In this document: in pieces, positions 1 through 8,488 of the stretch
Layout: each line of letters starts with the position of its first letter
Numbering within the stretch: position 1 is the stretch's first letter
Origin: JBBDIP01 sp050260675
Lineage (GTDB): Bacteria; Bacillota; Sulfobacillia; Fermentithermobacillales; Fermentithermobacillaceae
Length of the DNA: 64,000 nt
Direction: 5' to 3'
Assembly (NCBI GenBank): GCA_050260675.1
Contig: JBLNCN010000011.1
Location: 434,001-498,000, forward strand
Translations under genes and position numbers: made by a program
The notes under the pieces: generated by a model
What the model saw: the letters and a program-made list of their open reading frames with translations, nothing else
What the model was told of the DNA's origin: nothing
Database searches by the model: none

Positions 1-388
1 CGCCTCCGAGAGTGGGCTCCAGCCACTTCACGAACGACACGATCTCGTCTACTTCCTTGGTGGCTATGCAGAGCGGAAACGCGTCAACGCCCGCGAAGCT
101 CTTGAACAGGAGCGACTTGCCTTCCATGACGGGGATGGCGCCCGCCGCGCCGATGTCTCCCAGCCCCAACACAGCGGTTCCGTCAGAGACAACGCCGATG
201 AGGTTCCTCTTAAGTGTGTACTCGTAGGCGGCATCGGGGTTCTGGGCTATCTCCGTGCAAGCCTCGGCCACACCGGGCGTGTAGGCCAGCGTCAGATCCT
301 GCCTGTTGCGGAGCGGAACCTTGCTTCTGACCTCAAGCTTGCCGTGGTTCCTTCGATGGAGCTCCAGCGCGTCGTCCCTTAGCGTCAC
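1..388 (-). CDS. Malic enzyme, N-terminal part (runs off window)
   Basis: The frame from a GTG at 388 runs off the left edge after about 129 residues. It matches the N-terminal domain of bacterial NAD(P)-dependent malic enzymes, which decarboxylate malate to pyruvate: YTPGVAE near residue 36, then VSDGTAVLGLGDIG and IPVMEGKSLLFK. The NAD-binding domain is outside the window. GGAGG lies eight bases before the GTG, and the GTG overlaps the fumarase beta stop as GTGA, so translation is probably coupled. With the two fumarase genes upstream this gives fumarate to malate to pyruvate in one operon. Cofactor preference cannot be read from this part. Confidence 0.93.
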   Translation of the reverse strand, partial: MTLRDDALELHRRNHGKLEVRSKVPLRNRQDLTLAYTPGVAEACTEIAQNPDAAYEYTLKRNLIGVVSDGTAVLGLGDIGAAGAIPVMEGKSLLFKSFAGVDAFPLCIATKEVDEIVSFVKWLEPTLGG

Positions 389-957
389 AGTGAATTCCTC
401 CGTTCGTAGATGTCGTTCCCGAAAGCATCAATCCCGACAATCGCCGGGAAATCCTCAACTTCCAGCCTGTACACGGCCTCGGGGCCGAGGTCGGGATAGG
501 CAATCAGATCAGCCTTCTTCACAGTCCTGGAGAGAAGCGCGCCGGCTCCGCCGATTGTGACCAGGTAGACCGCGCCAAACCTCTTGACCGACTCCAGTAC
601 TTCTCTATTGCGCCTTCCCTTTCCTATCATCCCGCCCAGTCCCGCCACAAGCAGGCGCGGAGCGTAAGGATCCATTCGCCCGCTGGTCGTAGGACCGAGA
701 GAACCGATGACCTGTCCGGGGGCAGGAGGACACGGGCCGGCGTAATAGATGACCTGCCCTTTGAGGTCGAAAGGCAACGGCAGCCCCTTGTCCAGCGCTT
801 CCACGATCCGCCTGTGGGCAGCGTCGCGGGCGGTATAGACCACGCCTCCTATGAGGACGCGGGTACCGGCTTTGAGCTCCGGAGCTGATCCGCTACCGGC
901 CTGGAACGGCACGCGCAAGGGGACCGCCCCTTGCCAGAAAGATGCGGTCTCGCTCAT
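385..957 (-). CDS. Class I fumarate hydratase, beta subunit
   Basis: 190 residues matching the C-terminal (beta) half of oxygen-sensitive [4Fe-4S] fumarases of the two-subunit type found in anaerobes. Typical stretches are YAGPCPP, the substrate-region GPTTSGRMD, and GKGRR near the middle. It should assemble with the alpha subunit encoded just upstream to interconvert fumarate and malate. I place the start at the ATG at 957, which overlaps the alpha stop as ATGA and has GGAGG upstream, although the frame stays open 57 bases further. Its own stop overlaps the malic enzyme start, so all three genes look translationally coupled. Confidence 0.95.
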   Translation of the reverse strand: MSETASFWQGAVPLRVPFQAGSGSAPELKAGTRVLIGGVVYTARDAAHRRIVEALDKGLPLPFDLKGQVIYYAGPCPPAPGQVIGSLGPTTSGRMDPYAPRLLVAGLGGMIGKGRRNREVLESVKRFGAVYLVTIGGAGALLSRTVKKADLIAYPDLGPEAVYRLEVEDFPAIVGIDAFGNDIYERRNSL

Positions 958-1850
958 TCGCTCCCGACCTCCTCGTCCTTTAGCGTCACCGAAGCGCGCC
1001 TGGCAGCGTGACACTGCAGGTTTACTGCGACGGGGAGAGCCCCGATGTGGGTCGGATGGGTCTCTATGTGCACGGCTAGGGCGGTATTCACGCCGCCAAG
1101 CCCTGCCGGACCAATGCCCAATTCATTGATGCGGCTCAGTATGTCCTCCTCCATCTGCGCCACTTTGGGGTCGGGGTTGGAAATGCCGACCGGTCGCAGC
1201 AGCGCCTTCTTGGCCAAGTACGCGGCTGTGTCCATCATCCCGCCCACTCCTACCCCAACAACTAGGGGCGGACACGCGTTAGCGGCCCCTTTGGCCACCG
1301 TATCCAACACGAACTTGCTGACGCCCGCGGGACCTGCAGCCGGGGTGAGCATGGCCAGCCCTCCCATGTTCTCGCTGCCTGTGCCTTTGGGAAGCACGGT
1401 TATCGTGAGGTCCCCTCCAGGGACGATCTCAGTGTGGATGATGGGTGGAGTGTTGTCGCCAGTGTTGGTCCTGTCAAAGAGGGGATCGCGGACAACCGAC
1501 TTGCGGAGGAATCCCTGCGTATAGCCTTCAGACACGCCAGCCGTAACAGCCTCTGTGACGTCGCCGCCGACGACGTGCAGGTCCTGCCCCAGTTCAAGGA
1601 AGACGTAGGTCACGCCCGTATCCTGGCAGAGGGGGATCTTCTCCCGCTTCGACAGCCGGGCGTTCTCAAGCAGCGCGCCAAGGATCTCCCGCCCGAGGGG
1701 GCTCGTTTCTGCCGTCTTCGCTTTCAGGAGCGCTACGGCCACGTCTCCCGGCAGCTCGATCGCGGCCTGCATGCAAAGGTCCCTGACTGCGTCGCGGATC
1801 TTGTCAGCGCGGAGGGTTTTCATCGTGTCTTCCGCCTTTGTGATTGCCAT
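954..1850 (-). CDS. Class I fumarate hydratase, alpha subunit
   Basis: 298 residues matching the N-terminal, iron-sulfur-binding half of class I fumarases. The three cysteines expected to hold the [4Fe-4S] cluster are visible in CQDTG (about residue 75), ACPP (about 192) and LQCHAARR (about 279). Other family landmarks are TNTGDNTPP and PKGTGSEN. The enzyme hydrates fumarate to malate in the cytoplasm together with the beta subunit. The start is uncertain between 1850 and an ATG nine codons in (1823); neither has a strong ribosome site. It is the first gene of the fumarase-malic enzyme operon and diverges from the riboflavin transporter. Confidence 0.95.
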   Translation of the reverse strand: MAITKAEDTMKTLRADKIRDAVRDLCMQAAIELPGDVAVALLKAKTAETSPLGREILGALLENARLSKREKIPLCQDTGVTYVFLELGQDLHVVGGDVTEAVTAGVSEGYTQGFLRKSVVRDPLFDRTNTGDNTPPIIHTEIVPGGDLTITVLPKGTGSENMGGLAMLTPAAGPAGVSKFVLDTVAKGAANACPPLVVGVGVGGMMDTAAYLAKKALLRPVGISNPDPKVAQMEEDILSRINELGIGPAGLGGVNTALAVHIETHPTHIGALPVAVNLQCHAARRASVTLKDEEVGSE

Positions 1851-1912
1851 TGTTCATCTGCAGCACTTGCCTCTTTCCAATCTTATCATTAGGTCTCGCA
1901 GGTCTCCAGCAG

Positions 1913-1921
1913 TGGTATAAT
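1913..1921 (+). promoter_or_regulatory. Extended -10 promoter of riboflavin transporter
   Basis: TGGTATAAT is a consensus TATAAT with an extended TGN element, placed 11 bases before the FMN aptamer begins. No convincing -35 box is seen, which is usual for extended -10 promoters. A transcript starting near 1928 would carry the whole riboswitch. Confidence 0.65.
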
Positions 1922-1931
1922 GCTGCTGGAA

Positions 1932-2086
1932 GTCTTCGGGGCAGGGTGAAATTCCCGACCGGCGGTAATGCTCGCGTTATCGATCCACGTCCCCAAGCGT
2001 AAACGCGCGAGACGAGCCCGACAGCCCCAGCGGTTGAGTCCGGTGCGATCCCGGTGCCGACGGCAACAGTCCGATTGGGAGAAGAC
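1932..2086 (+). ncRNA. FMN riboswitch (RFN element)
   Basis: The hallmark RFN strings occur in order: GGGGCAGGGTGAAATTCCC, GACCGGCGGTA, a variable arm, AGCCC, GGTGCGATCCCGGTGCCGAC, and an AGTCCGATTGGGAGA end. The closing stem is GTCTTC (1932-1937) with GAAGAC (2081-2086). The ribosome site GGGAGG begins at 2087, the very next base, and no terminator hairpin separates aptamer and gene. This suggests that FMN binding blocks translation initiation rather than causing termination (inference). Confidence 0.96.
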
Positions 2087-2101
2087 GGGAGGTTATTTGC
2101 T

Positions 2102-2593
2102 ATGCGGGACCAAGACCTTCGCAAGGTCGTCCGCCTGGCTCTGGTCGCATCGGTTGTACTTGTCGCCACCATGTACTTGAAGTGGCCCACCGCTACCGGC
2201 TACATCCACCTGGGAGACGGCATCATCTACGGCGCCGCGCTTGCATTTGGACCCGGCTTCGCCGCGGTATCGGGCGGGCTCGGTTCGGCTATGGCCGATG
2301 TGCTAGGGTCATACGTGAACTGGGCGCCGTGGACGCTGGTCATCAAAGCGGTCGCAGGCTGGATGATCGGCAGGATCGGGCACGGGCAGGGGCAAAGGCG
2401 GCAACTACTGGCCATGATAGCCGGAGCCGCGTGGACCGTCGCAGGCTACGCGACAGCCACCAGCATCATGTTCTCTCCGGCGGCAGCGCTGGGAGAAAGC
2501 CTGGGCAACCTGGCTCAGGTCGGGTCAGGCATCGTCATAGGGACGGTCCTGGCTCCGGTTCTGGCCAGGATGGCAGTGGGAAACGGCCGCTAG
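2102..2593 (+). CDS. Riboflavin ECF transporter, substrate-binding (S) component
   Basis: 163 residues, very hydrophobic, with about five membrane helices. The stretch LGDGIIYGAALAFGP followed by GGLGSAMADVLG and WAPWTLVIKAVAGW is the pattern of the ECF S-component family (PF07155, ECF-ribofla_trS). With an FMN riboswitch directly upstream the substrate is almost certainly riboflavin. The ATPase and T components are not nearby, so it would use a shared energising module (group II ECF), as is usual in Bacillota. The ATG at 2102 is chosen because GGGAGG ends nine bases before it; an earlier in-frame ATG lies inside the riboswitch. Confidence 0.92.
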   Translation: MRDQDLRKVVRLALVASVVLVATMYLKWPTATGYIHLGDGIIYGAALAFGPGFAAVSGGLGSAMADVLGSYVNWAPWTLVIKAVAGWMIGRIGHGQGQRRQLLAMIAGAAWTVAGYATATSIMFSPAAALGESLGNLAQVGSGIVIGTVLAPVLARMAVGNGR

Positions 2594-2642
2594 CCCAGCC
2601 AACGCTCGGCCAATCTACATCACGACTAGCCGGCCAGATCTG

Positions 2643-2675
2643 GCTCGGTTCCAGCTCGGTTCTAGCTCGGTCTGC
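2643..2675. repeat. Three 11-bp tandem repeats
   Basis: GCTCGGTT is repeated at 2643, 2654 and 2665, an exact 11-bp period, between the convergent ends of the riboflavin transporter and tryptophanase genes. Too short to assign a function. Confidence 0.6.
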
Positions 2676-2682
2676 CGCGATG

Positions 2683-4074
2683 CTACACTCTTTCAAACCG
2701 CGCCGTGAAGTGTCTGAGGACGGGGGCCTGGTAAGTCAGCCTTAGGCCCCTGACCTTGGACGCGCGCTCTCTGACTCTGGACAGCGTCCTGGCCACCATC
2801 GCCATGTGGCGGTCGGTGTATACGCGGCGCGGGACTGCCAGCCTCACGAGCTCCAGCTCGGGCCAAACGTCATCGCCTGTCTCGGGATCCACGTGGCCGA
2901 ACGCGCATCCGCCCAGTTCCACGCCCCTCACGCCGCCCTCAACGTACATCTCGACAACCAGTGCCTGGGCGGGGAATTCCTTCCGCGGCATGTGAGGGAA
3001 CATTGCCTGCGCGTCGATGTAGACGCCGTGTCCTCCGGTCGGCCTGACGATGGGAATCCCGGCTTCTATCAACATCTGCCCGAGGAACCTCACCTGTCCT
3101 ATGCGGTCCTCAAGGTAGGCAGGGTCCAGGACCTCACGAAGCCCCCTGGCCATAGCCTCAAGATCGCGCCCCGCCAGCCCGCCGTAAGTGACGAAACCCT
3201 CGAAGGGTATCTGCCACTCTATAGCCTTGCGGTAGATCGCCTCGTCGTTGGTCGCGAAAAAACCGCCGATGTTCACCAGGGCGTCCTTCTTGGCGCTCAT
3301 CGTGCAGCCGTCTCCATAGGAGAACATCTCTCGAGAGATCTCCTGGATGGACCTGTCCTTGTACCCTTCCTCGAGCTGCTGGATGAAATAGCAGTTCTCG
3401 GCAAACCTCGCGGCATCGAAGAAGACCGGTATCTTATGTTTGCGGGCAAGCTCGCTTACGGCACGGATGTTCGCCATTGAGACCGGCTGACCGCCGTTGT
3501 TGTTGCAGGTGACGGTAATCAGGATAAACGGCACCTTTCCCTGGTTCCGCTCCAGCTCCTCTCGAAGCTTGCCGAGGTCGAAGTTGCCTTTGAACGGCGC
3601 TTCTTCCGACACCCGGTAACCTACGGGGGCCAGGCAGTTCACCGGCTCTGCGCCCCGGAGGAGTATGTGCCCTTCGGTAGTGTCGAAGTGCATGTTCCCA
3701 AGGACCCGGTCCCCAGGCTTCACCAGGGCGCTCATGAGGACGTGCTCCGCACCTCTTCCCTGGTGGGTCGGGACAATGTAGTTGAAACCCATTACGTCCT
3801 TGATGCTGGCCCGAAGGTTGTGGTAGTTGCGGCTTCCCGCGTAGGCCTCATCACCCAACATAATGCCTGCCCACTGGCGGTCGGACATGGCGGATGTGCC
3901 TGAATCCGTGAGCAGGTCTATGTACACCGCCTCGGATGGCAAGGAAAACACGTTGTAGGCTGCTTCTTCAATTAGCCGCTGGCGTTCTTCCCTGCTCGTT
4001 TCCCGGACCATCTCGACCATCTTGATGCGGAAGGGTTCTGCATACTCGCTTCTATCACGGAACATCGCGGGCAC
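2683..4074 (-). CDS. tnaA: Tryptophanase (PLP-dependent beta-eliminating lyase)
   Basis: 463 residues covering the full tryptophanase / tyrosine phenol-lyase fold. PTHQGRGAEH, FDAARFAEN and the PLP-lysine motif MSAKKDALVNIGGF are present. Two specificity positions favour tryptophanase: the arginine that tyrosine phenol-lyase carries in SMERG is leucine here (GVELG), and the C-terminal motif is LRHFTARF with histidine, as in tryptophanase, where tyrosine phenol-lyase has phenylalanine. The expected reaction is tryptophan to indole, pyruvate and ammonia. The start is the GTG at 4074 or the ATG at 4065. A 31-bp repeat array lies 140 bases upstream. No TnaC-like leader peptide with tryptophan was found. 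Confidence 0.93.
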   Translation of the reverse strand: MPAMFRDRSEYAEPFRIKMVEMVRETSREERQRLIEEAAYNVFSLPSEAVYIDLLTDSGTSAMSDRQWAGIMLGDEAYAGSRNYHNLRASIKDVMGFNYIVPTHQGRGAEHVLMSALVKPGDRVLGNMHFDTTEGHILLRGAEPVNCLAPVGYRVSEEAPFKGNFDLGKLREELERNQGKVPFILITVTCNNNGGQPVSMANIRAVSELARKHKIPVFFDAARFAENCYFIQQLEEGYKDRSIQEISREMFSYGDGCTMSAKKDALVNIGGFFATNDEAIYRKAIEWQIPFEGFVTYGGLAGRDLEAMARGLREVLDPAYLEDRIGQVRFLGQMLIEAGIPIVRPTGGHGVYIDAQAMFPHMPRKEFPAQALVVEMYVEGGVRGVELGGCAFGHVDPETGDDVWPELELVRLAVPRRVYTDRHMAMVARTLSRVRERASKVRGLRLTYQAPVLRHFTARFERV

Positions 4075-4212
4075 CCCGTCCGGCCCTGGTATTGAGGGTA
4101 GAGCCCCGGCTGGCTAGAGGCCGGAGCGATCCCGGTCTGCAATGGGCCAAGCCTAGTATTCTCCCCACTGGAAGCCCTCCCCTTCGATGGAGTCGGATCG
4201 ATCGGTTTCCCC

Positions 4213-4336
4213 ATCACGTCGAAGCGGAACAGTAGCTTTCGTCATCGCTTCGAAGCGGAATCGTAGCTTTCCTCGTCACTTCGGAGCGGAACTGTAGCTT
4301 TCGTCATCGCTTCGGAGCGGAATTGTAGCTTTCATC
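4213..4336. repeat. Four-copy 31-bp tandem repeat array
   Basis: Four head-to-tail units of exactly 31 bp start at 4213, 4244, 4275 and 4306, each carrying AGCGGAA and TAGCTTTC at the same offsets. Unit two contains the perfect 12-bp palindrome CGCTTCGAAGCG; the other units have near copies. There are no spacers, so this is not a CRISPR array. It lies between the divergent tryptophanase and NlpC/P60 genes. A period of about three DNA turns would put every unit on the same helix face. Confidence 0.9.
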
Positions 4337-4446
4337 ATCAAGTGGGCCGAGGGGGATGTCCCGTCGGTGGTCCTCGTCCACATTATGTTACCCACCGGCT
4401 CCCCTCCACATACACTGGATCACTTGGCCCCGAGGAGGAAGGCACC

Positions 4447-4854
4447 ATGTTCTACCAGCAATTCCTTGGCATCCCCTTCAAGTTCAGAGGACGGGACCGG
4501 AGCGGCACCGACTGCCTTGGCTTGGTTTGGATGTATCTACGTTCAAAGGGCATCCGCATCCCCGACGGCGACGGCCTCCCCATGGAAAAAGACCTGCAGC
4601 CCGACTACCTTGACCGCGCCATCGAAGGACTCTCCCGGTGCTGCGAAAGCGTCGCGCAACCGCAGGCCAACGACATTATCCTCATGAAGCTGCCTGGCGG
4701 CTACACCCACATGGGAGTGATGGTCGACGAAGAGAACATGCTCCATGTCCTGAAAGATAGGCCAAGCGGCCTGGAACCGGTCCAGAAGTACCGAAGACGC
4801 GTGGTGGCCATATTCAGGCCAAAAAGGTGGAGGCTGTTTGGAGGGGGCGGGTAA
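4447..4854 (+). CDS. NlpC/P60-family cysteine peptidase
   Basis: 135 residues. The peptidase C40 catalytic set is visible: Cys23 in TDCLGLV, His88 in GYTHMGV and a third polar residue, His100, in LHVLK. Such enzymes cleave D-glutamyl-meso-DAP bonds in peptidoglycan stems. The DCLGLV form resembles the compact phage-type NlpC proteins. No signal peptide or wall-binding domain is present, so its site of action is unclear. The ATG at 4447 is preceded by GAGGAGGAA at a good distance; an in-frame upstream extension from 4342 has no ribosome site and is not included. It stands alone. Confidence 0.85.
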   Translation: MFYQQFLGIPFKFRGRDRSGTDCLGLVWMYLRSKGIRIPDGDGLPMEKDLQPDYLDRAIEGLSRCCESVAQPQANDIILMKLPGGYTHMGVMVDEENMLHVLKDRPSGLEPVQKYRRRVVAIFRPKRWRLFGGGG

Positions 4855-4872
4855 GGACACCATGTGGTGTAG

Positions 4873-4905
4873 AACAGGCCGCGAGTTCATCACTCGCAGC
4901 CTGTT
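4873..4905. terminator. Hairpin between convergent genes
   Basis: AACAGGC pairs with GCCTGTT and, after one mismatch, GCGAGT pairs with ACTCGC, giving a 13-bp stem between the converging NlpC/P60 and surface-protein genes. There is no clear T-run on either strand, so it is a weak or bidirectional terminator at best. Confidence 0.5.
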
Positions 4906-4923
4906 GGACCGTATTACGTGTTT

Positions 4924-7900
4924 CTAGTTCCCCAGCAGGTTATACAGTATCTGCGCCATTTCCGCCCTTGTGGCCGTGGCGAGCGGGGTGAGCTTACCGT
5001 CACTGCCGCCGACCGTGCCGGTTCTGACCAGCTCTGTCATGGCATCTTTCGCCCAAGCGTCAATCTGCCCCGCGTCGGCGAAGTCAGACAACGTCTTGCC
5101 GGAATCTCCGTCCGGAAGTTGTCCGATGACCTCAAGGGCGTTATGCAGCAGGGTGAACATCTCCTGACGGGTGATCTCCTTGTCCGGCGCGTACAGATTG
5201 TTGCCTATGCCTGCTGAGATGCCGAGCCGTTTTGCCGCCGCGAGATAGCCGGTGTAATAGGTATCGCTCGCGTCGGAGAAGTTATCGGTCGGGTTCTCAT
5301 CAGGAGCAATGCCGTAGGAACGCATCATCAGCACGATGAACTCGCCGCGCGTCAGCTTTGCGTCGGGGCTGAAATTACCATTGCCGGTACCCGATGTGAT
5401 CTCCCTCGCCGCGATGAAGCTCACGGCTTTGCTGTACCACGCATCCGCTGCCACATCGTTGAAGCTCACCTTGATATATGCCATCGCGTAGTCGCTGAAA
5501 TGGGTGGTGTTGAAGGTGACCGTTCCGGTTGCAGGGTCATAGTGCCCGTTGGGGATGGTGACAACATTGCCGCTGCCGTCGATGTACCAGACGACGATGC
5601 TCTCCGGGTTGGCAAGCTCCGCCGCTGTCGGAGTATACGGGATGCTCACTGTCACCGGCGCGTCAGGATTGTTCCAGTCGAATTGCTTACCGTCGATGGA
5701 CAGCGTGAGCTGAACTAGGGGCCTGTCGCCGATGGCGGCTTTCACATCGTCGGGCAGGTTGTCCTTGTCTCCCTGGCCGATGGAAATCTCCGCTTTGCTT
5801 CCGCTTATTCCCAAAACGCCTGTCAGCATGTCGGACGGAATGGTGATGCTGCCGTTATCGGTGTTTAAAGTCAGGGCGCCCATCTCGTCAGGCGTTGACA
5901 GACTTGGAACAGGGATGACCACGGCATAGGTATCGACGTCAGGGACTGAGGGCATTGTAATGACAGAGGTCGCACCGTCCGACACAAGAGTGCTCTGGGA
6001 GCTTATATCCACGCGCGCACAGCCGCCATTCTTATCAACAGTGACCTTTAGAGTAAAATCCGAGCCGTTGCCCGGGTTAACGTCGGCGGTATATACCGGC
6101 GTCGACGGGGTACCGGCGCCTGAACGACGCCTCGGAGAACCTCCGCCGCTACGGGCCCACTTTGCGTAGACGGTCATCGTGGCGTTTGCGGGCGTCGTAC
6201 GGATAAACTCTGTGCCCGTACCGTTTTCTCCCGTGAACCAGCCATCGAAGACGTAGCTGCTTCTTGTGGGGTTGGCCGGCCAAGCTGCATCACCTATGCT
6301 CTGTCCCGCGTTAACGGTTCTTGTGGCATATACCGAGCCGTTACTCTCAAAGGTGACGGTATAGGTGGCTGGATTGATGATGATACACAGGTCTTGTGTG
6401 TCATCACCAGCGGCATTTGTCGCCATAACAGTGAAGTTGTACGTTCCCGCTGTCGTAGGTGTCCCGGAAAGGTCGCCGTCACTCTCGAGGTCAATACCGT
6501 CCGGTAGGCTGCCGCTGACTATCATCCATGTGATGGGCGTGTCGCCGTCTGCCTCAAGGGTCTGGATGTAAGGCGTTCCCACTGTGCCGCCCGGCAGGGT
6601 GGTTGTGGTGATGTCCGGGACTGTTCTCACCGTCCATTTGGCGTACAGTATCGTATCGCCTGAAGCAGTATCGCTGCCGAAATTCCAGGCGTCGGTGCAT
6701 GCCTCGTCCCGATACCAGCCCACGAAATCAGAGCCGGGGAGAGTGGGCTCAATAGGCTCCGATATGGTGCTCCCTTGTACTGCATAGATATCTGGGACGG
6801 TCGAAGAACCCTCACCGGTTTCGAAAGAGACGACGCAGACAACATAAAACGGGGTGCTATGTGCCTCTGCATATGTTTGTGCTTGGGAACCACTGCGGCC
6901 GTAGATGCCGTCCTCCGCGATGGCTGCCCACGCGAAGACATTGTCACCGAAACTTGTGCTGGCTCCGAGAACAACGGCTTTCGTAAGGTCGGTGCAAAAC
7001 GAGAACGCCGACGTGCCAATACTTTCCACACTTTCCGGGATGACCACGGCACCAAGACTTTCGCAACCCATAAAAGCACCTTCACCAATACTCTCCAAAC
7101 CCTCAGGCAGAGTTATATGAGACAGGTCTGTGCAATTATAGAAGGTATATTCGCCGATGCTTTCAACCCCTTCGGGGACGGTGACTTCCGTTAGTCTGTT
7201 GCAGGCTTGAAAAGCGTAGGCGCCGATACTTGTCACGGTGTCTGGGATAGCCGGCTCCTCAAACACCATGTTATTACAGTTGAAAAACGCACCCTTGCCA
7301 ATCTTCGTGACGCTTCGCGGGATGCTGATGCTGTCCAACTTTCTGGAATCCTGAAACGCGTAGTCACCGATTTCTGTGACGCTGTCCGGTATGTCAAAGC
7401 GCTGGTCCGAACGCCCGGAAGGATGGCAGATGAGGGTTGTCTTGTCGGCATTGTACAGAACACCTGACTCACTGGAGAAAGCTGTGTTATCTCCATCAAC
7501 GGTGATTGCTTTTAGCGCGTAGCAACAGTTGAACGCGTCTGCGCCGATGGAGGTCACGCTTTTGGGAATCGCAAGGTGATCAAGTGCCACGCAATTGGCG
7601 AACAGAGAGTCCGGTATGGCAGTGAAGGCCGCGTTATCCGGCAGCACTATGCTTAGGAGAGACTCGCAGGCCTCGAAAGCACTATCGCCGATGTACGTGA
7701 CCGAATTCGGAAGTGAAATGCTTTCGATACCCGAGACAGAAAAGGCATGGCTTCCGATGGATTCAAGATGGGAATCCGTCAGGATCACGTTTCTCAGACC
7801 GTAACAGTATGAAAAGGCGTCGTCGCCAATGCTCTTTACCGAATTCGGAATGACGACGTTGGTCAGGGCGGAGCAATAGTAGAACGCCGAGGCGCCAATC

Positions 7901-8289
7901 GTCTCGAGGTTTTCAGATAAGGTTATGGCCGTCATGCTGCCACATCCGGAGAAAGCGCCGTCTCCAATGCTCGTCACGCTATCCGGCATGTCAAAAGTCT
8001 TGATCTTGAGGTAGGGGAAAAAGAAGCTAGGGGTGCATTTAAGGGCGTAGCTTTCTATTCTCGTGACGGGGACCTCAGCGGAGCCTGTATTAATAAAATC
8101 CGGAAGCACCAGGTCCTGTTCGCCGGTAAGTGTGCAGCCGGTGATGCTTAGGGTTCCGTCATCGAGGACCTTCCAGTTCCATATACCGGTCGTACCTGTT
8201 TCGCCCGCTGCCTGCGCCGCTGCCGGCAGCATTAACAAGATCATGACGACAACTAGGGCCATGGTCAGGAATCTCGCTCGATGGTTCAT
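4924..8289 (-). CDS. Secreted leucine-rich-repeat protein with C-terminal SLH domains
   Basis: 1121 residues. A signal peptide ends near AAAQA (about residue 27). Then come many BspA-type LRR_5 repeats (about 60-470, recurring SIGDGAF / IPNSVTSIG forms), an InlB-type B repeat ending LYAKW, a putative Ig domain with the LSGTPTTAG motif, a second B repeat ending VYAKW, a basic hinge SPRRRSG, an unassigned domain, and three SLH modules (FNDVAADAWY, FSDASDTYYTGY, FADAGQIDAWAKDA). SLH modules bind secondary cell-wall polymer, so this is a displayed surface protein, perhaps for adhesion. The ATG at 8289 has AAAGGAGA before it. It looks less GC-rich than its neighbours. A terminator separates it from the LuxR regulator upstream. 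Confidence 0.93.
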   Translation of the reverse strand: MNHRARFLTMALVVVMILLMLPAAAQAAGETGTTGIWNWKVLDDGTLSITGCTLTGEQDLVLPDFINTGSAEVPVTRIESYALKCTPSFFFPYLKIKTFDMPDSVTSIGDGAFSGCGSMTAITLSENLETIGASAFYYCSALTNVVIPNSVKSIGDDAFSYCYGLRNVILTDSHLESIGSHAFSVSGIESISLPNSVTYIGDSAFEACESLLSIVLPDNAAFTAIPDSLFANCVALDHLAIPKSVTSIGADAFNCCYALKAITVDGDNTAFSSESGVLYNADKTTLICHPSGRSDQRFDIPDSVTEIGDYAFQDSRKLDSISIPRSVTKIGKGAFFNCNNMVFEEPAIPDTVTSIGAYAFQACNRLTEVTVPEGVESIGEYTFYNCTDLSHITLPEGLESIGEGAFMGCESLGAVVIPESVESIGTSAFSFCTDLTKAVVLGASTSFGDNVFAWAAIAEDGIYGRSGSQAQTYAEAHSTPFYVVCVVSFETGEGSSTVPDIYAVQGSTISEPIEPTLPGSDFVGWYRDEACTDAWNFGSDTASGDTILYAKWTVRTVPDITTTTLPGGTVGTPYIQTLEADGDTPITWMIVSGSLPDGIDLESDGDLSGTPTTAGTYNFTVMATNAAGDDTQDLCIIINPATYTVTFESNGSVYATRTVNAGQSIGDAAWPANPTRSSYVFDGWFTGENGTGTEFIRTTPANATMTVYAKWARSGGGSPRRRSGAGTPSTPVYTADVNPGNGSDFTLKVTVDKNGGCARVDISSQSTLVSDGATSVITMPSVPDVDTYAVVIPVPSLSTPDEMGALTLNTDNGSITIPSDMLTGVLGISGSKAEISIGQGDKDNLPDDVKAAIGDRPLVQLTLSIDGKQFDWNNPDAPVTVSIPYTPTAAELANPESIVVWYIDGSGNVVTIPNGHYDPATGTVTFNTTHFSDYAMAYIKVSFNDVAADAWYSKAVSFIAAREITSGTGNGNFSPDAKLTRGEFIVLMMRSYGIAPDENPTDNFSDASDTYYTGYLAAAKRLGISAGIGNNLYAPDKEITRQEMFTLLHNALEVIGQLPDGDSGKTLSDFADAGQIDAWAKDAMTELVRTGTVGGSDGKLTPLATATRAEMAQILYNLLGN

Positions 8290-8409
8290 GCTGATTTCTC
8301 CTTTGCTCCTAGTCAAAACAGCCCATCCAGAGAGCCAACCATATGGGCAGGTAGTCTATTTGAGAAGTAGCACAGAGCGGTTAAGCGTACATCGTACCAA
8401 AGTACTGCA

Positions 8410-8445
8410 AAAAGGGTACGCGCGCCTGTGCTGCGCGCCTACCCT
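8410..8445 (-). terminator. Rho-independent terminator of the LuxR-type gene
   Basis: Read on the minus strand, GGGTA then GCGCGC pair with GCGCGC then TACCC around a short loop, followed by TTTTT. It lies 44 bases after the regulator stop codon and before the LRR/SLH gene, so the surface protein should have its own promoter. Confidence 0.85.
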
Positions 8446-8488
8446 TCTGGTAGTTGCCCTGCCTAATGGGCGTTATGTGTCCTGCGGA

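Noticed and set aside
4213..4336. CRISPR array
   Set aside because: Units are contiguous with no spacers, only four copies, and no cas genes in the window.
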